Assembly: GCA_036258055.1 (NCBI GenBank)
Contig: DATAEK010000100.1
Span: 1-13,984 of the forward strand
Source of the DNA: DATAEK01 sp036258055
Lineage (GTDB): Bacteria > Acidobacteriota > Vicinamibacteria > Vicinamibacterales > 2-12-FULL-66-21
Reading direction: 5' to 3'
Length of the DNA: 13,984 nt
Shown: in pieces, positions 1 through 7,323 of the stretch
Position numbering within the stretch: the stretch's first letter is position 1
Layout: the number at the start of each line of letters is the position of its first letter
The notes under the pieces: generated by a model
What the model saw: the letters and a program-made list of their open reading frames with translations, nothing else
What the model was told of the DNA's origin: nothing
The model's database searches: none
Program-made: the position numbers and the translations under genes

Positions 1-302
1 CGGGTACAGCCGACAACGGCGGAGTCCACACCAATTCCGCGATCCCGAATCAGGCGTTCTATCTCGCCATCGAGAGCGGCACGAACCGGACCTCGGGATT
101 GGCCGTACAAGGCGTCGGCCCCGCGAACCGCGAGCAGATCGAGAAGGTCTTCTACCGCGCCTTCGTGTTCATGCTCCCCTCGAACGCCACCTTCTCGATG
201 GCTCGGGCGGCGACCATCCAGGCCGCGCGCGACCTGTACGGCGTGGGCAGTGCCGCCGAGCGCGCCGTCACCCAGGCCTGGACCGCCGTCGGCGTCAACT
301 AG
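1..302 (+). CDS. M4 (thermolysin-like) metalloprotease, C-terminal fragment
   Basis: This is the 3' end of a gene that begins left of the window; the reading frame is codons starting at base 3. The visible part begins with the motif DNGGVHTNSAIPNQAFY, which matches thermolysin around Asp226 and the catalytic, transition-state-stabilising His231; the His codon is at 27-29. The helical C-terminal half follows, with KVFYRAFVFMLPSNATF, then an Ala-rich RAATIQAARDLYG segment and the ending AWTAVGVN. These match the family end (KIFYRAL, AATDLYG, AFDAVGV). The HExxH zinc site and secretion signal lie outside the window. The product should be an exported Zn endopeptidase. The gene is followed 15 bases later by the beta-barrel gene on the same strand, so the two may be co-transcribed. 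Family assignment is firm; substrate is unknown. Confidence 0.93.
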   Translation, partial: GTADNGGVHTNSAIPNQAFYLAIESGTNRTSGLAVQGVGPANREQIEKVFYRAFVFMLPSNATFSMARAATIQAARDLYGVGSAAERAVTQAWTAVGVN

Positions 303-317
303 GAACCCGGACCCATC

Positions 318-1430
318 ATGACCAAACCTGGCTTCCCCGTGGGTGCGGTGCTCGCCGCCCTGCTGTTCGCTTCCCCTTGCCTGGCCGTGAACGATCAGAC
401 GCCGGCTCCGCCCGCGCGTCGTCCGGCCCCGTCGCAACCATCGAAGAGTCAGTGGCCGAGCGAAGGGTTCTTCAGCATCGACGGCGGCTATCAGGCGCGA
501 TCGTTCACGTTCGACGAGGTTCACCACGATACCCGGTTCGTCGAGGAATCCACCTGGCAGGCTGAGTACAAACTCCGTGACGGGTGGTGGTTCGGGGCCG
601 GCGGCGGCAGCCGGGTCTGGCGCAACCTGGTCATCGCCGGCGCCTACTCATTCTCGCGCGACGACGGCCCCGCGACGATCACCGGATCGATCGCGCATCC
701 GTTCTTCTTCAACCAGTTCCGGAACATCGCCGGCGAGTCCGAGGATCTGCACCAGGACGAGCACGCGCTCCACATCAGCGCGATGTGGATGATCCCGGTC
801 AACCGCCGCCTCGAGATCGGCGTCTTCGGCGGCCCATCGTACTTCTGGGTCACTCGCGAGTTCGTGAAAGAGGTTCAGTACACCGAGACGTTCCCGTACG
901 ATACCGCGACCTTCACGGGCGTCGTCGTCGAGGACGCGAACGCGGGCCAGTTCGGCGGACACGTCGGCGTCGACGTGACGTGGCTCTTCACCCGCGACAT
1001 CGGTGTCGGCGCGCTGCTCCGCTACAGCCGCGCCTCGGTCGGGTTCGACACGCCGGCCGGCGGATCCGTGTCGGTCGACGCGGGAGGCTTCCAGATCGGC
1101 GCCGGGCTGCGCGTGCGCTTCGGCCATAAAGGGGCGCCCGCCGGGCCGCCGCGTACGGCCCCGACCGGCCCGCGGCCCCCGGTCAACGCACCGCCTGCCG
1201 CCCCCGGCACGATGCCCGCGACCGTCGGGACGGCGGCGTTCACGATCGCGGCGACGCCGGTCTACATTCGCGCGGAAGAGACACGCACTCCGCTGAAGAC
1301 GCTCCCGAGAGGCACGTCCATTCGCGTGCTCGAAGAGGCCGGCGACTGGCTGCGCATCGAATTCCAGGATTCGCAGTGGGGCCGGCGCGTCGGCTTCGTT
1401 CAGCGCAAGAACGTTCAGATCACGAAGTAG
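318..1430 (+). CDS. Outer-membrane beta-barrel protein with C-terminal SH3-like domain
   Basis: A 370-aa exported protein. Residues 1-23 form a signal peptide with a hydrophobic core (VLAALLFA) and a CLA cleavage site; the Cys there is preceded by Pro, so it is not a good lipobox. After a Pro-rich spacer (28-48), residues about 50-269 alternate aromatic/hydrophobic and polar residues with Gly turns (FFSIDGGY, WFGAGGGS, LEIGVFGGPSYFWV, HVGVDVTWLF). They end in GLRVRF, a strand finishing in Phe as outer-membrane barrels usually do. A Pro/Ala-rich linker (about 272-303) leads to a bacterial SH3-like domain (about 306-370; VYIRAEETRTPLKTLPRGT, then WLRIEF and VGFVQ). Such domains often bind peptidoglycan or peptides, so the tail may anchor the barrel to the cell wall. 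The start ATG lies 12 bases after an AGGA that overlaps the upstream stop. The gene sits directly behind the M4 protease. Fold prediction is by eye; function is unknown. Confidence 0.72.
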   Translation: MTKPGFPVGAVLAALLFASPCLAVNDQTPAPPARRPAPSQPSKSQWPSEGFFSIDGGYQARSFTFDEVHHDTRFVEESTWQAEYKLRDGWWFGAGGGSRVWRNLVIAGAYSFSRDDGPATITGSIAHPFFFNQFRNIAGESEDLHQDEHALHISAMWMIPVNRRLEIGVFGGPSYFWVTREFVKEVQYTETFPYDTATFTGVVVEDANAGQFGGHVGVDVTWLFTRDIGVGALLRYSRASVGFDTPAGGSVSVDAGGFQIGAGLRVRFGHKGAPAGPPRTAPTGPRPPVNAPPAAPGTMPATVGTAAFTIAATPVYIRAEETRTPLKTLPRGTSIRVLEEAGDWLRIEFQDSQWGRRVGFVQRKNVQITK

Positions 1431-1467
1431 CCGGTTCGAGACGTCGATATCGCCGGGCTCGCCTCCA

Positions 1468-1497
1468 TTGACGCCGGCCGCCAGCGCGGCGTAGTGT
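1468..1497 (+). promoter_or_regulatory. Candidate sigma70-like promoter for the lasso operon
   Basis: In the 96-bp gap between the barrel gene and the S9 peptidase, TTGACG (1468-1473) matches five of six bases of a -35 box. TAGTGT (1492-1497), 18 bases downstream, matches three of six of a -10 box. The position fits a promoter for the whole S9-to-nucleotidyltransferase transcription unit. The -10 is weak, and in such GC-rich DNA this is a suggestion only. Confidence 0.3.
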
Positions 1498-1501
1498 GTC
1501 G

Positions 1502-1522
1502 CCGGGAGTCAATTCCCGGAGA
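1502..1522 (+). promoter_or_regulatory. 5'-leader hairpin overlapping the S9 peptidase ribosome binding site
   Basis: CCGGGA (1502-1507) and TCCCGG (1514-1519) form a perfect 6-bp inverted repeat with a 6-base loop. The downstream arm shares GGA with the GGAGA Shine-Dalgarno sequence at 1518-1522. This SD sits 4 bases before the ATG at 1527 and decides that start over an in-frame GTG at 1494. If the stem forms in the mRNA it would partly hide the ribosome binding site. The repeat and SD are seen; a regulatory role is inferred. Confidence 0.4.
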
Positions 1523-1526
1523 TCGC

Positions 1527-3800
1527 ATGCGCACGAGGTCCACGAAACTCCTTCTGCTTGCCGCGGCTGCCGCCGTTCCGTGGATGACGTCGGCATACGC
1601 CGCACGCGAGCAATCGTCGACGCCACATGCAAACGGCCGGCTGACGATCGACGCGCTCATCGACATCAAACATCCCTCGAATCCTGTCTGGTCCCGTGAC
1701 AGCCGCTCGGTGGCGTTCATGTGGGAGCGCGCCGGCGTTGCGAACCTCTTCGTCGTTCCCGCAGACGGATCGTCGGCGCCGGTGCCCATCACCAAGGACG
1801 GTGAACCGGTGGCCGGCGTGTTCTGGAGCGCTGACAGCCGGGCGCTGTACTTCACGCGCGGCACCACGCTGATGCGCGCGACGGCCAACGGCGCGGACGC
1901 GCCACGCGCCGTATGGAATCAGATGCCCGGGCGAAACCTCGTCGTCTCGAAAGACGGGCGGCGGGTCGCCTACCTCTCAGGGGGCGGTAGTGCTGTCGGG
2001 CGTGGTGGCGGCGGCCGCGGCGGACGCGGTCGAGGGGGGGAACAGTCCTCGGAAGTGCCTGCGGCACCGTCCGGACCAACCGAGATCCGAATCAGAAGCC
2101 TCGAGGACGACAGCGAGAAGACCGTCGCGACGTTCGACGGACCGGTCACGACGCTCGCCTGGGCGGCCGACGACGACCACCTCACGTTCACGAGCGGGGG
2201 CGTCGGCGAAACGATCCGGCACGAGCAGACGCCGGAGTATTCCGGCGCGAAGATCATCTACACGATCACCGAGCGCGTGGCCGGTCCGCCTCCGGACGCC
2301 TACCTGGTCACGATCTCGGGCGGAGCGCCGGCCAAGTTTACTGGCGGATTCGGCGGTGGCTTCGGCGGACGCGGCAACCGCTGGCTCGACGGATCGCGCT
2401 TCCTCGTCGATCGGCAGAGCCCGGATTTCAAGCATCGCAGCATCTTCGTCGGTGACACTTCGTCTCCTGAACCGAGGCTGGTGCACGAGGACGTCAAAGA
2501 GACGTTCTGGAGTATGACCGGCGACGCGCGGGGAGGGTCGCAGCCATCGCCCGACGGCAAATGGATCTCGTTCCTGAGCGATCGGGACGGCTGGGATCAT
2601 CTCTACGTGATGCCGTCGGCTGGCGGCGGTCAGCCGGTGCAGATTACCAAGGGACCATTCGAAGCCTGGCGGCCCTCGTGGTCTCCGGACGGCACGCGGA
2701 TCGCCTTCGACTCGAATGAGGGCAACAATCCGGGTGTGCGGCATCTGGGTATCGCTGCCCTCAACGGTGACCCCTCGCACGCGAAGATCACGATGGTGAC
2801 GAGCGGACGCGGCACGAACGTCGACGCGCAATGGTCGCCCGATGGACGGAAGCTGGTCTACCAGCATACCGATCCGCAGAACTCCGCCGATCTCTTCGTC
2901 ATCGACGTGACGACGCCTGGCGCGAAGCCGGTTCGGCTGACCGATTCGCTTCCGCGCTCGATCGATCGCGCCGCGCTCGTGGAGCCCCAGCTGATTCACT
3001 ACCCGGGCCCGGACGGGAAACCCGTTCCGGCGTATCTGTTCGTGCCGAAGAACCTGAACCGCGCGCAGAAACATCCGGCGGTGGTCTGGATCCACGGGGA
3101 TGGCGTGAACCAGAACTACGACGGCTGGCACGTGCAGCGCAACTACGCCGTCTACTACAGCTTCCACCAATATCTCCTCCAGCAGGGCTACCTCGTCATC
3201 GCCCCGGACTACCGTGGGAGCATCGGCTACGGATCGGCGTGGCGGGAAGGCGTCTACATGGACGTCGGCGGGAAGGACTTCCGCGACGCCGCGCTCAGCG
3301 CGAACTACCTCAAGACGCTTCCTTACGTCGACGGGGATCGGATCGGCGTCTGGGGGTTGAGTTACGGTGGGTTCTTCACGCTGCTCGCTGTCACGGAGAT
3401 GCCGACGACCTACCGTGCGGCGGTGGACGTAGCGGGCGTTGCCGACTACGCCATGTACTACGAGGATCCGTATCACGGCGGATGGACCTCGAGCCGCATC
3501 GGCACACCTGCGGAACATCCTGAGGTGTACGCGCAGGCGTCCCCGCTCTCCCACGTCGACCGTCTGGTCCGGCCGCTCCTCGTTCTGCATGGTACGGCGG
3601 ACGTCAACGTCCCCTACCTGCATTCGGTTCGTCTCATCGACGAGCTCCTCAAGAAGAAGAAGGGCGACCTCCTCGAGTTCATGACGTATCCGGGCGAGTT
3701 CCACTACTTCACTCGCGAGCACGTGCTCAAGGATGCGTGGACCCGCGTCGACAGGTTCTTCGACAAGTACCTCAAGCAGGGGACGCGCCCGCAATCATGA
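1527..3800 (+). CDS. Secreted S9-family prolyl-oligopeptidase-like peptidase, candidate lasso isopeptidase
   Basis: A 757-aa serine peptidase. The ATG at 1527 is preferred because it has an SD and starts a clear signal peptide (MRTRSTKLLLLAAAAAVP, cleavage near SAYA). The product should therefore be exported. Residues about 35-480 are WD40-like TolB/DPP-IV propeller repeats (NPVWSRDSRSVAF, QPSPDGKWISFLSDRDG, RPSWSPDGTRIAFDSNEG, QWSPDGRKLVY). The alpha/beta-hydrolase domain follows, with nucleophile Ser612 in GLSYGG, Asp692 in HGTADVNVP and His726 in EFHYF, so the triad is complete. Two low-complexity insertions occur in the propeller (Gly/Arg-rich about 152-173; GGFGGGFGGRG near 273). Its stop overlaps the B1 start as ATGA (3797-3800), tying it to the lasso cluster. 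Known lasso isopeptidases (AtxE2 of the astexin cluster) belong to this same superfamily, so linearising the lasso product is the leading hypothesis. A general di-/tripeptidyl peptidase that happens to sit here is the alternative. Confidence 0.9.
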   Translation: MRTRSTKLLLLAAAAAVPWMTSAYAAREQSSTPHANGRLTIDALIDIKHPSNPVWSRDSRSVAFMWERAGVANLFVVPADGSSAPVPITKDGEPVAGVFWSADSRALYFTRGTTLMRATANGADAPRAVWNQMPGRNLVVSKDGRRVAYLSGGGSAVGRGGGGRGGRGRGGEQSSEVPAAPSGPTEIRIRSLEDDSEKTVATFDGPVTTLAWAADDDHLTFTSGGVGETIRHEQTPEYSGAKIIYTITERVAGPPPDAYLVTISGGAPAKFTGGFGGGFGGRGNRWLDGSRFLVDRQSPDFKHRSIFVGDTSSPEPRLVHEDVKETFWSMTGDARGGSQPSPDGKWISFLSDRDGWDHLYVMPSAGGGQPVQITKGPFEAWRPSWSPDGTRIAFDSNEGNNPGVRHLGIAALNGDPSHAKITMVTSGRGTNVDAQWSPDGRKLVYQHTDPQNSADLFVIDVTTPGAKPVRLTDSLPRSIDRAALVEPQLIHYPGPDGKPVPAYLFVPKNLNRAQKHPAVVWIHGDGVNQNYDGWHVQRNYAVYYSFHQYLLQQGYLVIAPDYRGSIGYGSAWREGVYMDVGGKDFRDAALSANYLKTLPYVDGDRIGVWGLSYGGFFTLLAVTEMPTTYRAAVDVAGVADYAMYYEDPYHGGWTSSRIGTPAEHPEVYAQASPLSHVDRLVRPLLVLHGTADVNVPYLHSVRLIDELLKKKKGDLLEFMTYPGEFHYFTREHVLKDAWTRVDRFFDKYLKQGTRPQS

Positions 3801-4093
3801 CGGCGATCAAGGACGACACGCCGGTGGTCGTGTCGAGGCGCCAATTGTCCACGACCCTCGGCGATGAAGTCGTGATCCTGGGGCTCGATGACGAGGTCTA
3901 CTACGGCCTCGACGGCGCTGGCGCGCGCCTGTGGAACCTGCTCCAGACGCCGCACTCGTTGATCGAGGTCGTCGAAATCCTGCTGCAGGAGTTCGACGTG
4001 ACGCGGGACCGGCTGACGGCGGACCTGCGAGCGCTTTTCGAATCGTTGAACGAGCGTGGGCTTCTCACGACCGCTGATTCGCCTCGCGCGTAG
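3797..4093 (+). CDS. PqqD-family RRE protein, lasso peptide biosynthesis B1
   Basis: A 98-aa PqqD-like protein, the usual size for a stand-alone RiPP recognition element. The segment from VVVSRRQLSTTLGDEVVIL through DDEVYYGLDGAGARLWNLL is the typical beta-hairpin and first helices. The pattern xxYYxLDxxGxxLW is the family hallmark. It is followed by the helical SLIEVVEILLQEFDV and LFESLNERGLL. In lasso systems B1 binds the leader peptide and presents it to B2. The ATG at 3797 is chosen over an in-frame ATG at 3737: it overlaps the upstream stop as ATGA and the earlier codons add only non-family sequence. An AGGGGA at 3778-3783 may serve as SD. The 3' end overlaps B2 by 38 bases, which suggests coupled, equimolar synthesis of the B1/B2 pair. 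Confidence 0.95.
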   Translation: MTAIKDDTPVVVSRRQLSTTLGDEVVILGLDDEVYYGLDGAGARLWNLLQTPHSLIEVVEILLQEFDVTRDRLTADLRALFESLNERGLLTTADSPRA

Positions 4094-4499
4094 CGCGTGG
4101 CGCCTGCCCGGGCACCACAAGGCCCTCGCCGTCGAGGCGATGATGTGGCTCGCAGTCTGCTGGGCTGCGCTTCGCGTCACCAACTACGGGGCCGCGTCAG
4201 CGTTGATCACAGCGGCCAGCCAACGCTCCAGAACGATCGGCCGATCAGCGGAGGATTGCGCAGATGCGCTGCGGCGCGCATCCCGAATCCTGCGCGTGCC
4301 AGGGTGCCTCGTCCGCGCGATGGCCGCGCAGGCCATGCTTCGCCGGTCCGGCCGGGCGGCGGTGCTCACCTTTGGCGTCCAGCGGTACTCCGATGGAAGA
4401 ATGGCGGCTCACGCGTGGACCGAGTGTGACGGCCTGATCGTCTGCGGCGGGGATGAGGCGGCCCGCTACACCTCGCTCGCAGGCCCTGGATCCTCGTGA
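4056..4499 (+). CDS. Lasso peptide B2 leader peptidase, transglutaminase-like cysteine protease
   Basis: A 147-aa protein starting at GTG 4056 inside the end of B1. The N-terminal 45 residues (LIRLARSAWRLPGHHKALAVEAMMWLAV...) are the hydrophobic helical region seen at the start of B2 proteins; a later ATG at 4140 would cut it in half. The catalytic part shows Cys84 in VPGCLVRAMA, His119 in MAAHAWTE and Asp125 in ECDG, the Cys-His-Asp triad of the transglutaminase-like B2 family. The role is ATP-dependent removal of the precursor leader in complex with B1 and C, in the cytoplasm. The stop overlaps the C-gene start as GTGA (4496-4499). Length matches the stand-alone B2 form of split B1/B2 systems. 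Confidence 0.95.
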   Translation: MGFSRPLIRLARSAWRLPGHHKALAVEAMMWLAVCWAALRVTNYGAASALITAASQRSRTIGRSAEDCADALRRASRILRVPGCLVRAMAAQAMLRRSGRAAVLTFGVQRYSDGRMAAHAWTECDGLIVCGGDEAARYTSLAGPGSS

Positions 4500-6283
4500 C
4501 AGCCTTTGCGGCAATCGTCTGGCCCTCCGGCAGCGCCCCTGATCGCGACATCGAGGAGCACGCGTCACACGCGCTGAGCGAGCTCGGCGAGCAGCCTGCG
4601 TGTCTGACTCGTGCCCCCGGATGCACGCTCCTCTTATCGCCACTGCATCGCTCCGATCCGGCTGGACCCGTTCAGGGCGTCTCCGCGATTGCCGCGGGCC
4701 AGGTACTGCTCGAGGATCGCGACGCGCTCAGCCGCACGCTCAACGCCGACGGCGAGCACGACATCTCGATCGTCCTCGCCGCGTACGATCGATGGCGACG
4801 GGAGTGCACGCGTCATCTGACTGGTGAGTACGCGTTCGCGCTGTGGAACCCGACGCGCCGCGAGCTCCTCGCGGCACGGGACGGCTTCGGCATCAGGCTT
4901 CTTTACGCTGCTCGTGCGCCGCGCGCGCTGATCGTGTCGAACGTCCTGGCTGCGGCGTGCTTCGAGCCGTCAATCACCGCGGAGATTGACGAAGCCGCGA
5001 TGGCCGCGTTCCTTGCCAACGGTGGTCCGCTCGATCCGGTGCGGACGATCTATCGCAACGTGCGGCTGGTTCCGGCAGGGCACACGCTCTCCGTGACGCC
5101 CGACGGACCCACGTTGAGCCGGCACTGGGATTTCCCACGTCCGGAGATTCGCCACGGACGTGCGCAAGTCATCCTCGAGGGCTACCGCGCGGCACTCACG
5201 TCCGCGGTTCTCGATCGATCTCGCGACCTCGGCACCATTTTTCTGTCGGGAGGCATCGACTCCGGAACCCTGGCCGCGTGCATCTCGAACATCGGAGCTT
5301 CGCGTGCCGTGCACGCGGTGACGGCCACTCACGATCGGTTCTCGACCATCGACGAGCTGTCGTTCGCACGGCTGACGGCTGAAGCGACGCGACTCTCGCT
5401 GACGCCGGTGTCTGGCGATGCGCACGCAGCCCTCGATGGGCTCTTCGATTCGCCGTCGTCTCCTGAGCCGCTGGACGAACCGGCGCTGGCAGACTGGCGG
5501 GCCTTTCTTGGAGCCGCGTGCCGCAACGGTACGGCTGCGCTCTACGGCGAGGACGGAGACGCGATCTTCCAACCGCCGTCGTTGCCGTCCCTTCGTACAT
5601 CGGAATCTGCCAGACAGATCGGCCTGGCGATCTCCGCCTACGTCGCCAGTCATCGTCGGCTTCCCTACCTCGGACTGCGCCTTCGCGAGCGGCTCGGCAT
5701 CCGCAGGCCACCCGGTGTCGCAGCACCTTGCTGGCTGACGCCACACGCTGTCCGAGCCCTCGAAACCGGCCCGGCCGCACTGCTTGAATGCGAGCCCGTG
5801 CCCGCGACCATCAGCGACGCGCGGCCTGACGCGCAGCGGAGGCTCGGCACCCAGATTTCACGAGACCTTGCGGCACTTTGCGCGCCCGAGACGTCGCGGC
5901 AACGGCTCGAGCTGCGCTTTCCGCTGCTCGACACGCGCGTCGTTTCCTACGTCATGTCGATTCCGCCGATTCCGTGGTGCCAGCACAAGGCGCTGCCGCG
6001 CGCGGCGTTCGCGAGCCGGCTCCCGGAGTCAGTGCTGCGGCGTCCCAAGACCGGCGTTCACGGGTTCAGCGAGGCGATCGTCGACGACTGGCGACGGCGA
6101 TGGCGCGGTGACGTCCCTGCTCTGCCCGCGCCTTTCGACGGGTGGATCGACAACCATCACTTGACGCATGCGCTCCGTGAAGGCTCGGCGATGGATGCGA
6201 TGATGGCCTGGAGAGTGTTCGAGCTCGCGGCCTGGCTCGAGCGACGCCGCGTTCCACGACGATTCGAGGTAGCACGTGTATAG
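4496..6283 (+). CDS. Lasso peptide C protein, asparagine-synthetase-like macrolactam synthetase
   Basis: A 595-aa AsnB homologue. The N-terminal part (about 1-200) is the class II glutamine-amidotransferase-like domain, but it begins MTAFAAIVW with no Cys at position 2, so it cannot hydrolyse glutamine. This loss is typical of lasso C enzymes. The synthetase domain carries the ATP-pyrophosphatase loop SGGIDS at 251-256, a YGEDGDAIF segment equivalent to the AsnB GEGGDE region, and ELRFPLLDTRVVSYVM and RRPKTGVHGF near the C terminus. The enzyme adenylates the precursor's acidic side chain and closes the isopeptide ring with the new N terminus. It starts at GTG 4496 overlapping the B2 stop. Its last 8 bases overlap the methyltransferase. 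Confidence 0.96.
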   Translation: MTAFAAIVWPSGSAPDRDIEEHASHALSELGEQPACLTRAPGCTLLLSPLHRSDPAGPVQGVSAIAAGQVLLEDRDALSRTLNADGEHDISIVLAAYDRWRRECTRHLTGEYAFALWNPTRRELLAARDGFGIRLLYAARAPRALIVSNVLAAACFEPSITAEIDEAAMAAFLANGGPLDPVRTIYRNVRLVPAGHTLSVTPDGPTLSRHWDFPRPEIRHGRAQVILEGYRAALTSAVLDRSRDLGTIFLSGGIDSGTLAACISNIGASRAVHAVTATHDRFSTIDELSFARLTAEATRLSLTPVSGDAHAALDGLFDSPSSPEPLDEPALADWRAFLGAACRNGTAALYGEDGDAIFQPPSLPSLRTSESARQIGLAISAYVASHRRLPYLGLRLRERLGIRRPPGVAAPCWLTPHAVRALETGPAALLECEPVPATISDARPDAQRRLGTQISRDLAALCAPETSRQRLELRFPLLDTRVVSYVMSIPPIPWCQHKALPRAAFASRLPESVLRRPKTGVHGFSEAIVDDWRRRWRGDVPALPAPFDGWIDNHHLTHALREGSAMDAMMAWRVFELAAWLERRRVPRRFEVARV

Positions 6284-7262
6284 CCCTGGCGACTACCTCT
6301 GGATGATCGCGGACGAGGCTCGCGTCGACGCGTACGCCGGCGCGCTTCGCGCGCTCATCCGGCCAGGGGACATCGTGCTCGACATCGGCGCCGGGTTCGG
6401 CTTCTTCAGCGTGATTGCCGCACGTCAGGGCGCCGGACATGTTCATGCTGTCGACACCAACCCGGCGATCCACCTCGGCCCGCACGTCGCAACAGCCAAC
6501 AGATGCGCCGATCTCATCACGTTCCACCACTGCGATGCGGCCAGCCTTCAGCTATCGCAGCCCGCGGACCTCGTGATTAGCGACTTGCGCGGCGCGACGC
6601 CGTTCAGCCGGCGCTCGCTCGCCGTCATCGCCGACGCGCGTCGACGTCTCGCCAGGCCGGGCGCAACGTTCATCGCCGCGTCGGATACGCTCCTGGCCGC
6701 GCCGTGTCGTGCGCCGGCCACCTTCCGTCACGACGTGCAGGCGGTCCACATTCGCGCTGATCTCGATCTCTCAGCCGTCGAGCGGGTCGTCTTCGATACG
6801 CCTCTCCGATGCACCATCGACCCCGACGATCTCCTCGCTCCAGGCGAGCCGTGGTGCCGTCTGTGCTACACGTCGCTCGAAGCAACGGATCACACAGGCG
6901 AGCAGCGATGGACACTGGGGCGCGACGGACGCATGGACGGAGTTGCCGTGTGGTTCTCGACCGATCTCGGCGCCGGCATCGGCTTCAGCAGCGCGCCGGG
7001 GTCGGCCGTACAGACGTACCGGCAGACGTTCCTGCCGCTGCGAACGTCCATTCCGCTCGCCGTCGGCGACATGATCAGGATTCTTTTGAACGTCCGCCTG
7101 GTTGGTCGAGACTACATCTGGGAGTGGCAGGTGTGGATGACGCCGAAGAACAGCCACAGTGAGCGGCAGATCGCGCATCAGAACTCGCTCGCGGAGCTCG
7201 TGATCGATCCGGCTGCACTGCGCACGGCGTCAGTCCGCGGCATCGCCGCAACCGATGTCTGA
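6276..7262 (+). CDS. PRMT-like class I SAM-dependent methyltransferase, probable lasso tailoring enzyme
   Basis: A 328-aa methyltransferase starting at GTG 6276 (8-base overlap with C). The N terminus, YSPGDYLWMIADEARVDAY, resembles the Y-x-x-M-x-x-D-x-x-R-x-x-x-Y helix of protein arginine methyltransferases. Motif I is VLDIGAGFG (34-42), followed by the acidic post-I residue D60 (HAVDTN), CDAAS near 86-90, and DLVISDLRG (98-106) where PRMTs have a SE-W-M-G loop. The C-terminal half (about 150-328) looks like the beta-rich PRMT barrel and ends in GRDYIWEWQVWMTP. The double-Glu loop needed to hold a guanidinium is not evident (D103 in place of the first Glu, no clear second). Arginine is therefore not assured as target. 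Its place between C and the precursor suggests the lasso peptide or its precursor as substrate, possibly K40, R42, K50 or a carboxylate. Confidence 0.85.
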   Translation: MYSPGDYLWMIADEARVDAYAGALRALIRPGDIVLDIGAGFGFFSVIAARQGAGHVHAVDTNPAIHLGPHVATANRCADLITFHHCDAASLQLSQPADLVISDLRGATPFSRRSLAVIADARRRLARPGATFIAASDTLLAAPCRAPATFRHDVQAVHIRADLDLSAVERVVFDTPLRCTIDPDDLLAPGEPWCRLCYTSLEATDHTGEQRWTLGRDGRMDGVAVWFSTDLGAGIGFSSAPGSAVQTYRQTFLPLRTSIPLAVGDMIRILLNVRLVGRDYIWEWQVWMTPKNSHSERQIAHQNSLAELVIDPAALRTASVRGIAATDV

Positions 7263-7269
7263 ACGTGCG

Positions 7270-7298
7270 TTGACCGGCCGCAGCGCATGCCATAAGCT
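7270..7298 (+). promoter_or_regulatory. Candidate internal promoter for the precursor gene
   Basis: The only real gap in the cluster (7263-7323) contains TTGACC (7270-7275; five of six -35 bases) and, after 17 bases, TAAGCT (7293-7298). The overlapping CATAAG at 7291 matches four of six -10 bases but with 15-base spacing. A separate promoter would allow more precursor than enzyme, as RiPP systems need. Seen: motif and spacing. Inferred: activity. Confidence 0.4.
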
Positions 7299-7323
7299 GA
7301 CCTCGTTGAACCGAGCTGAGCCC

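Noticed and set aside
648..1127. Open frames on both strands inside the beta-barrel gene
   Set aside because: They encode Arg-rich shadows without motifs, while the barrel frame has a signal peptide and domain structure.
318..1430. A lipoprotein reading of the barrel protein's signal peptide
   Set aside because: The Cys at residue 21 follows Ser-Pro, which is not an acceptable lipobox, whereas CLA is a good signal peptidase I site.
1977..3794. A roughly 600-codon open frame on the minus strand opposite the S9 peptidase
   Set aside because: It lies antisense to a gene with complete catalytic motifs, its translation is Arg/Val-rich low-information sequence, and it arises from GC-rich codon bias.
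3797..4093. PqqD of a pyrroloquinoline quinone pathway
   Set aside because: No pqqA, pqqC or pqqE is present, and the next genes are lasso B2 and C.
4496..6283. A genuine asparagine synthetase B
   Set aside because: The N-terminal Cys2 needed for glutamine use is missing and the gene overlaps B2, so a macrolactam synthetase is the better reading.
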